Assembly (NCBI RefSeq): GCF_963966145.1 | Contig: NC_091048.1 | Coordinates: 9,982,001-10,046,000, forward strand | DNA: 64,000 bases | Direction of reading: 5' to 3' | Source: Tenebrio molitor | Lineage: Eukaryota > Arthropoda > Insecta > Coleoptera > Tenebrionidae | Part shown: in pieces, positions 57,001 through 64,000 of the stretch | How positions within the stretch are numbered: the stretch's first letter is position 1 | Layout: each line of letters opens with the position of its first letter | Notes under the pieces: model-generated | What the model saw: the letters and a program-made list of their open reading frames with translations, nothing else | Databases searched by the model: none | What the model was told of the DNA's origin: nothing | Made by a program: the position numbers and the translations under genes

Positions 57001-58725
57001 TTGCCGGGGTGGCCCAATGCGCAAGTGCCTTCAGTTTGGACACCGTTAAAGCCAGGATCGAGGCGCCCAGACGGGAGTAGGGGGGAAAAGTCCCGTTCAG
57101 TCAGGCGGTACAGACGGATGCACAAGAGAATGGAGGTGGAAAAGAAGGACGCCACAACGGAAACGTCGGCGGAATGGACAGAAGACGAAAAAGCTTGGCA
57201 AAGGGTGAGAAAATCAGAAGCCAGAATGCGGAAATTGCGGGCCGAAAATGAAGAGCTGAAGAGGAAACTGAGAATCGTGGCCGACAAAGGCTTGGAGCCG
57301 GGAGTCCAGGAGCTAGAGAGTTTGAACGAGGGACTGGAAGCGGCAAAAGTCAGGATCAGGGAAAGAAAGAGTCTGAGCTTGGACCGGACGAGCTGCTCGC
57401 ACTCGTCAAAGAGGAGTGACCGGAAGAGGCATTTTACAAAACCACTGTAGTCGGGGAAACGGCAGACCAGGCGAAGGAAGAATGGGATAGGGTGCTCATC
57501 CTAGACTCAACGACCGGAGAGGACGAAGAAACTGTCAAGAAAGTGGCAGAGACCCAGACACAGGTGAGAGTCCTGATAGCCACTAGCAAACCAGAGCTGG
57601 GGAAAATAGCGTACGTCGCTAGTGCCACGGAGGCGGTAGAGGACGCGGAGACGGCAACCGAGGCTGAAGGTACCATCAGGAACACCTACTTGGTGCGCAC
57701 GAGTGGGGGCAAAGGAGAATGGAGGGCGCAGGAAGTCGAGGGGCTCGAGAGGATATTCGAAATGCTAAGGACCGTTGCCGAGCGGAAGGGCAGAAGGAAG
57801 TTAGCGGTACACTGCACCGACAGAAAAAGCACACACAGAGTCAGAAAGATCCTGGAGCGCGTATTGAAAGATAGTGGTGTACAGTGCGCAATGTACGTGG
57901 GGAAAGACGGCGACGCCTTGAAAAGGGTGAAAACAGGAAGGGCCCAATACAAGGACGTGGTAACGATCAAACCGCAACAGGGCAAGACGAACAGCTACAG
58001 AGACATTCTGAAAAAGCTGCAGAGCGGGGTACGAATGCATAAGGTGGATGCCCGGGTGGGCAAGGTGTCGAGAGGAACTGAAGGCGAAGTGAAGATCACC
58101 ATAACGAGCCGCAAAAAGGGAGGATGTGAGGCCCTCAACAGCGAAATCCTGGAGAGGTGCGGGGAAGTAGCAGAAGAGGTAACTGTTAAACCTGCGAGCC
58201 AGCCCAGGAGAACGCTAATCGTGAGGGACCTGGATGCAGACACAACGGCGGAGGACGTTCAGGAGGCCATCGAGGAAACTCTAAGGACGATGGGGGAAGT
58301 GCCACGGGGGTGGAGGTAAAACCACCCAGAGAGGGTATGAATCAGGGAGCGTACTCCGCACTTGTAACGGTCGGCAGGGAGGCAGAGGAACAGATACTGA
58401 AGGACGGAAGGATCAGGACCGAGTGGCACAGGTGGAGGGTGCGCGAGTACCTGATGCCGGTAAGGTGCTACAATTGCCAACACTTCGGCCACGTCGGCAG
58501 CGAGTGCATGGCAGAGAGGAGGAACCGTGCATGTTTGAGGTGTGCACAAGTGTGACCGAAAAATGCTACGTCTGCTACAAGGATCACAGGGCGGACACGA
58601 TGAAATGCCCGGCGTTCAAGAGCGCAGTAGAGGCCGCGAGGGAGAAGGTAAAAGAAAACCCGCAAAAGGAAAAAAACCTAGAGGAAGCGGGCACTACAGG
58701 CGTTTGCCAACAGCAACTAGATTAA
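57001..58725 (+). pseudogene. R1-like ORF1 (gag-like)
   Basis: An acidic/coiled-coil first part (57001-57450) and a long frame 57492-58319 with an RNA-binding-like region, then a shifted frame with CYNCQHFGHVGSEC and CLRCAQ (58470-58550), the zinc knuckles of insect LINE gag proteins. Two frame changes, so broken. The upstream start is uncertain. Confidence 0.7.
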
Positions 58726-58773
58726 GTGGGGAACTATTTCAGATCCTGTGTCTCAGGGGCGGAGCAAACGAGG

Positions 58774-60690
58774 AGATGAGGTGCATTCAGCTGAATGTAA
58801 ATCGAAGCTCCACGGTGCACGACCTCCTCCAGAAAATGGGGGAAGAGACATGCGCAGACATCCTTTTGGTGTGCGAGCCCAACAGGAAAAGGATAGATGG
58901 GGGCGACTGGTACGTGGACCGTGTTCGAGACGCAGCCATAAAAGTCCTGGGACGGGAAACGATTGTCGACAGATACGGCTCTGGCGAGGGACACGTATGG
59001 ACTGAGACAGGGTCCTACCGCTTTATTAGCGCGTACGTGTCCCCAAACAGCGATTGGGGTGCATACGAGAGAAGACTAGAAAAAGTCGGAGTGTGCGCCC
59101 GGCGTAGTAGAAGGCAAGTGCTGCTGGCGGGAGAGCGCGAGGATCACAGGGGAGTGGCCCTAGCAGATCTACTAGCCCAGTGCGACCTGACCGTCCTCAA
59201 CGAAGGAAACCAGCCAACCTTCGTCGGAGAGGGCGGCAGTTCCACAATTGACGTGACATGTGCCTCTGCCGGCTTACCGGCTGCAAGGCGAAGAAGAGCA
59301 GGAAACTCGAAGCTCTGCAGCAGCCCACTCCAGAGGGGATAACCGAGGCAATTGGACGGGCGTGCGACGCCGTCCTAAAAAGAAGGGGACTACCAGGGGG
59401 AACTCGCAGGCCGGTGTACTGGTGGACGCCGGAGGTGGCGACTAGCAGAAAGGACTGCCTCCGGGCCAGGAGGAGGTGGACCAGAACCAACAGGCAGGAT
59501 CCAAACCAGCATGACGCCCTGCAACTGTACAAGAAGGCACGAAAGGAACTCAGACTACAGATACACAGAGCGAAGGAGGCAGCCTGGAGATTGTTGGTCC
59601 AAGAAATCGATGAAAACCCCTGGGGTAAGGGATACAAAATAGCTGTGAAGAAGTTTGTGAGAACTGTACCTCCCTCGAAGGAAGAGGTTGAGGGAACAGT
59701 AAAGAAGCTATTTCCAGAAAAGCCCATTCCAAGGTGGCGACGGCGAACAAATGCCCCACATGAAGCATTCACAGAGGAAGAGCTAGAGGCGGCAGCGGGA
59801 AAGTTAGCCGGAAGGAAGACGCCTGGACCAGACGGGATACCAGCGGAGGTGGTGTTGGTTGCGACCAGGGTGGCACCAGGAGCGATGCTGGAAGTAAGGA
59901 ACGATGCCCTCGCGAGCAGGACCTTTCCGGAACGGTGGAGAAGGGCCAAGCTGTAACTTCTTCCAAAGCCAAGCGAAACAGATATGCCTGATCAACACGC
60001 TGGGAAAGGTCCTGGAACACCTCATTAAAGCGCGAATAGAAAAGGAGGTCCAAGAACGAGGTGACCTCTCGGACAACCAGTTCGGTTTCCGGAAGGGATT
60101 GTTGACCATGGACGCAATCGGAGAGGTCCTCAAGCTGGCGAGATTAGCAAAGAATACTGCGCGTTGGTCGCGTTGGATGTCGAAAATGCTTTTAACACGG
60201 CCCCATGGGAAAGAATCGTCAGGGCATTAGATGATCTCGGAGTCAGCGAATACCGACGGAGATGGTGCAGACGTTACCTGACGGACAGGACGGTGACCAC
60301 GATGGACCAAGTCAGGATGAGCTGCGGTGTCCCACAGGGTTCGGTTCTTGGTCCAACCCTGCGGAACATCATGTACGACGGGGTGTTACGCCTTGAAATA
60401 CCGGTGGGGTCAGGTTGGTGGCTTTTGTGGATGACCTAGCTGTTGTCGCGATGGCCTCACAAAGGGAAGATCTGGAGAGCCTCGTGGACGGAACCTTGGA
60501 AAGAGTGAGCGACTGAATCCACGAAGCAGGGCTGCGCCTGGCAACTCGCAAAACGGAAGCGGTACTCCTGACGGGTAAGAGGAGACCAGGGAGGATAGTC
60601 TTCCATTTAGAAGGAGAAGAGATCGTCCGTCAGGTATCTCGGGGTGCTGCTGGACAGGAACATGTCGTTCAGGGCGCACATGGAAGGTAG
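58774..60690 (+). pseudogene. R1-like ORF2 (endonuclease + reverse transcriptase), truncated
   Basis: The endonuclease starts MRCIQLNVNRSS (about 58778) and has CADILLVCEPNRKR and RFISAYVSPNSD, with damaged later motifs. The reverse transcriptase begins near GRKTPGPDGIPAEV (59800-59845), then VALDVENAFNTA (about 60165), SCGVPQGSVLGPT (about 60330) and VDDLAVV at about 60425. It then degenerates and ends. Frameshifts at about 59270, 59960 and 60415. R1-type elements target 28S rDNA, but no rDNA is present here. Confidence 0.75.
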
Positions 60691-60962
60691 CGAAGCAACA
60701 TTATTGATGTTTTCATCACTCAACTCCAACTCTCCAACTCGCTCGGGGGTATTTTAACCCCTTTAACCTGTTACATATACGTACCCAGAGAGAATATAAT
60801 AGTTAAAACGAGAGTGTCAGATCAAACGGGCGAATAAGGACACACATTTAGTAAAGCTATGTTTGTTACACTCCCGAGGTTAGTACACCACTGTGTGTTC
60901 TTTGTTGCTCACTGACGGGAACCAATAAAAATCTCTAAAAACTTGTGCCACTGGTGCCAACT
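60691..60962. other. Short non-coding stretch
   Basis: Starts TGTTACATATACG near 60769, as some LTRs do, with an aataaaaatc signal near 60925. I cannot define both ends. No gene seen. Confidence 0.3.
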
Positions 60963-61112
60963 GGGGCCTGTTTCATAAAACTTACAAGTTGATAAGTGAC
61001 TAGTGACAAGTGAATATAAAAATAACGACAGTACTAATAATTTGTGTTTCATAAAATATTATTTACCACTTGTCAAACAAATGACAATTTCCTAAAATGT
61101 TATGGTGATTAA

Positions 61113-63551
61113 TACAGCGCGGATTCCTAGGTATTATGCCATTGATAATTCTTAATGGCACAGCGTTAAAACTTTGTATATATATAAACTACGACAAAAA
61201 AAAAAGAATGAACAATTTTTTTTTAAGCTTATTTTCTTATTTTTCATTTTCATGCATATTAATTTTTTTCGTGCCATTTTGGTGCATATTTCAGGAATTT
61301 TGGTGCAAATTTATGTTTTGACAAGGTTGCTGACAAGAAGGTAAATTCAGAATCTAAATCGGCATTATCAAAGGCTATTGCAGGTCGTAAATCACCAGTT
61401 GTCGCGTGTAATTCAGATCCGCATTGGCCCATCAATATTTAGTGCATCACGTCTTATTATTTTATAGATTACACCCCTGTTTGATGAGACACCGCTTGCG
61501 ACCGGCTTTCTCTGTGAACCAATTTTATGACTTCCCATGTCATTTTTTTGTTCCATACAAATAAAACTCCCGACGCAATTCTGGGAAAACTTGTGAAGTT
61601 CATGCCGCCGCCCTTCCCGGATTGGATAGAAATTCACCTGTTTTTTTTTTTTGTTTTACTGGAACATTTCTTAGTTTAGTGTTTATTTGGTTCTTTATCT
61701 GGTAACATACCTCGAGCGTATTTTTAGTGTGTACGTTGGTGTTTTGCGTGTACCTACTTTTTGAAAAATGCCCAAAGTTAAACCTTCCGTCGACGATTGG
61801 ATACGAGGTCACTCCGAATTAAGATATGAAAACTGCAAATTAATTTGTCAAGTGTGCCTCAAAACGGTAAGATTTTTGGATTAGATCTGAAAATTATTTT
61901 GCCAATGCATTATTTTGTAGATCAATTGTGAAAAGAAATACAATATAATGCAGCATCTTAAAACTACAATTCATAAAGAAAATTTGAAAAAATTAAAAAG
62001 TGGAAGTAAACAACAGACCATTGCCCAGTCGTTAGCTTGTAGCTCAGTAACAGATGAACAAGAATTTTACTTTGATTTATGTAATTCGATGGTATCTTCT
62101 AATAAAAGTTTTTTACAAAAATACACTGGCAGACATGTTCTGCAGAATCAACCCTTCGCAAAAGCTATGTCGACTTAGTTTACAAAAATGTAATCGAAGA
62201 AATAAAGAAGATAATTGCAAATAATTATATATGGTTCTGTGTAGATGAAACCACAGATTCTTGTGGACGATACATAGCTCATTTAATGATTGGAGTATTG
62301 GATGAAAATTGTGCATCAAACGCGTTTTTAATTAGTTCTAAGCAGTTAGAACAAACTAACAACAATACTGTTACTCGATTCATCAATGAAGGATTAACAA
62401 ACTTCTTTTTGCCAAACCCTGTACCAAACAAGAAAATATTGCTGATGCTTTCCGACGCTGCTGCCTATATGGTGAAAACATATTCCAATTTAAAAATCTT
62501 TTATGAAAATTTAACCCACTGCACTTGTCTAGCACACGGGCTCAATCGTGTGGCGGAAACTATTAGGATGCAGTTTCCACTGGTAAATACTTTAATCAGT
62601 GCTGGAAAGAAAATGTTCTTAAAGGCTCCCTTGAGAGTTCAAATATTTCGAGAAAAAATGCCAAACGTACCACTTCCCCCTGAACCCATTTTAACAAGGT
62701 GGGGTACATGGCTGGCTGCTGCTTGTTATTATGCCGATCATTTTGATTCCTTCAAGGAAATTGTGTTAGAATTTTCACCATCCACTTCTGAAGCAGTTAC
62801 AAAATGTCAAAAAGTCTTAAAAAATGAAACAGTCAAAAAAAACTTGGCATTTATCAAGACTAACTACAGTTTCATTGTCGAAGCCATAAAAAAGCTGGAA
62901 ACGAGGGATCTTCCTTTGGTAGAATCGGTTGAAATAATAGAAAATTTTGAAAAAGAAGTCGCAAAAGTAAGAGGACCTTTTGGTAATACTGTTTCAAAAA
63001 AAATGAATGAAGTTTTAACTAAGAATGAAGGATTAATGATTTTGAAAAAAATATCAAAAGTCATAAAAGGAGACATTCTTGAAAATCTGACGATAGATGT
63101 ACCTATTAATATTATTCCGAAATTTAAAAACGCTCCCATTACTAGTGTGGAGGTCGAACGAAGTTTTTCTTTCTTCAAAAATGTTCTTACCGACAGAAGA
63201 ATGGGATTTTCAGTTGAAAATTTAGAAAAACACCTGATTATTAGTTCATTTAGAAATGATTCTGCATAAAGTGAATAGGTAGAAAAGTGTCTTTTTTAGA
63301 TCTGTCACTCTATGCTTTAGTGTTTTTAGCAATTGTTTTATTTTATGTTTGAGTTAACTTTAGTTTTGAGATAATAAACAAGTAAATATTTAATATATCA
63401 ATTTATTCATTGAGTTTTGAACTAATTATTTACTGTAACCTTTGAGCTTATTTTAAAATTTTATGCCATTTTTTATGCTTATTTTCTAAAATTTTTATGC
63501 TTATTTAAGCGCTTATTTTGTGTTTTTTTATGCTTATTAATCCGCGCTCTA
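61113..63551 (+). mobile_element. hAT transposon (2.4 kb), nearly complete
   Basis: Inverted ends TA(c/g)AGCGCGGATT at 61113 and 63551, flanked by the exact 8-bp duplication gtgattaa (61105-61112 and 63552-63559). It encodes one transposase with a BED-like finger and the C-terminal dimerisation domain. One frameshift only. Confidence 0.92.
61768..63269 (+). pseudogene. hAT transposase with one frameshift
   Basis: Exon 1 (61768-61866, MPKVKPSVDDWIRG..., BED-like C-x-x-C) ends at GTAAGA. Exon 2 starts 61921 after TTGTAG and supplies the His pair (QHLKTTIHKENLKKL). The frame shifts near 62165 (FAKA to YVDLVY). The region 62163-62290 then reads WFCVDETTDSCGRY (first acid). The next frame, 62286-63269, has LMLSDAAAYM (second acid), CLAHGLNRVAE, and near the end APITSVEVERSFSFFKNV, the hATC dimerisation motif with the third acid. 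Length about 485 residues. All catalytic positions are present, so a single repair would restore the frame. Very recent decay. Confidence 0.85.
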
Positions 63552-63593
63552 GTGATTAATTGTTTTTAGACAACAACTTGTAAAATTTTTGAA

Positions 63594-63800
63594 ATGGCAA
63601 AAAACGCAGTGAAAGTTACTTTCCTAGAGGAAATCAATAGAAAAAAACAGATTTTATTTGGAGCGTTAACACCCCAAGTAACTAAACAGACCAAGCAAAA
63701 GGCTTGGCAAGAAATTTACACCACGGCTGCAAGTTTAGGGGTAGTGTTACAAGTTACAATTAGAAATAGAATATTTAGAAAAATTAAACAGAAAAACTGA
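63594..63800 (+). CDS. Harbinger-associated Myb/SANT-like protein (N-terminal part)
   Basis: MAKNAVKVTFLEEINRKKQ, then TKQTKQKAWQEIYTTAASL is the Myb_DNA-bind type helix bundle with conserved Trp. The frame ends at 63798 with IRNRIFRKIKQKN. The sequence EKLGKKTELEILKLEKELGIS-like continuation is found right after with a one-base shift, so this may be frameshifted. Confidence 0.5.
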   Translation: MAKNAVKVTFLEEINRKKQILFGALTPQVTKQTKQKAWQEIYTTAASLGVVLQVTIRNRIFRKIKQKN

Positions 63801-63900
63801 ATTAGAAATTTTAAAACTAGAAAAAGAATTAGGTATTAGTACTCGTAGTTAATTTATTTGTTTTTATTAATTAAAGTGTTTTGTTAGTTGAAATAAAAAT

Positions 63901-64000
63901 TTATCGAAAATGTTGTATAATTTCTTGTAAACGTTGTCTACCAGCAACATCAACATTATCGTTCAGAAGTGGTTCGTCGTTTCTGCGAAAATTTGGAAAA
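63901..64000 (-). CDS. Harbinger transposase C-terminal end (partial)
   Basis: The minus strand reads NFRRNDEPLL, NVDVAGRQRLQEIIQHFR and a stop at 63901-63903. The terminal R-x-x-x-I-I-x-x-F pattern is typical of the end of Harbinger transposases. The rest lies outside the window. Confidence 0.5.
   Translation of the reverse strand, partial: FPNFRRNDEPLLNDNVDVAGRQRLQEIIQHFR

Larger units (their letters stand above)
56365..60690 (+). mobile_element. R1-like LINE, 3'-truncated
   Basis: A tandem-repeat 5' region (56365-56645) is followed by ORF1 and ORF2 in the order expected for R1-clade elements: gag-like with a zinc knuckle, AP endonuclease, reverse transcriptase. The sequence stops near 60690, soon after the FVDD (VDDLAV) box, so the 3' third is lost. 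Much more GC-rich than the surroundings. No insertion-site duplication seen. Confidence 0.75.
60963..64000. mobile_element. PIF/Harbinger element running off the right edge, hosting a hAT
   Basis: The sequence ggggcctgtttcataaaac (about 60963) is a Harbinger-like end. A Myb/SANT-like gene (63594-63800, +) converges with the C-terminus of a Harbinger transposase (63901-64000, -) at the window edge. Between the end and the Myb-like gene lies an inserted hAT transposon (61113-63551). The other end is outside the window. Confidence 0.55.

Noticed and set aside
57434..58549. Minus-strand frames over the R1-like ORF1
   Set aside because: GC-rich complement of a coding frame with no motifs.

Overview
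The window reads as AT-rich animal intergenic DNA, most likely from an insect. Almost every coding sequence I can recognise belongs to a transposable element. The families seen are P/THAP elements, Tc1/mariner types with TA duplications, hAT, piggyBac, PIF/Harbinger, animal CACTA/EnSpm, Crypton-like tyrosine recombinases, Ty3/gypsy elements and several LINE types, one of them R1-like. Spliceosomal introns with GT/AG ends are visible. I found no conserved host housekeeping gene, rRNA gene or functional tRNA gene, so this looks like a TE-dense island built by repeated nested insertion.

Left part (0-19.6 kb). Two P elements sit in the centre of a foldback palindrome (arms 790-904 and 6230-6347), bracketed by three copies of one octamer. 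The first carries an apparently intact Tc/mariner-type transposon (967-3077) and a hAT-type MITE. Next come a 3' end of a LINE-like element (7.1-7.7 kb), a second and a third foldback copy, a decayed Ty3/gypsy element (11.3-14.6 kb), a third P element whose C-terminal exon is inverted (15.8-18.2 kb), and a strikingly purine-rich LINE fragment (18.3-19.6 kb).

Middle (20-44 kb). A decayed PIF/Harbinger pair of convergent genes (20.4-22.2 kb) is followed by nested TA-flanked elements (22.5-24.7 kb) and a second gypsy remnant (25.2-28.4 kb). A mariner-type gene (28.5-32.9 kb) is split by one element that itself hosts a piggyBac, and by a Tc1 element. A Crypton-like recombinase (34.7-36.3 kb) is split by an 892-bp GC-rich insertion full of hairpins, with a 16-bp target duplication. 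A second, nearly intact tyrosine-recombinase gene with zinc fingers and a Myb/SANT-like tail lies at 41.4-43.9 kb.

Right part (44-64 kb). A mariner gene (minus strand) has been split by a jockey-like LINE, which in turn contains a complete-looking CACTA element with two genes and an LTR-like segment. Beyond it are a second copy of the hAT MITE, a decayed gene of about 65-residue tandem repeats, an R1-like LINE with palindromic tandem repeats at its 5' end, and a Harbinger element running off the edge that contains a nearly intact hAT transposon.

The most useful information here is the insertion order, because many target-site duplications are exact and several interrupted reading frames rejoin cleanly when the insertions are removed on paper. 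All family names come from recognising protein motifs by eye; no database search was possible.
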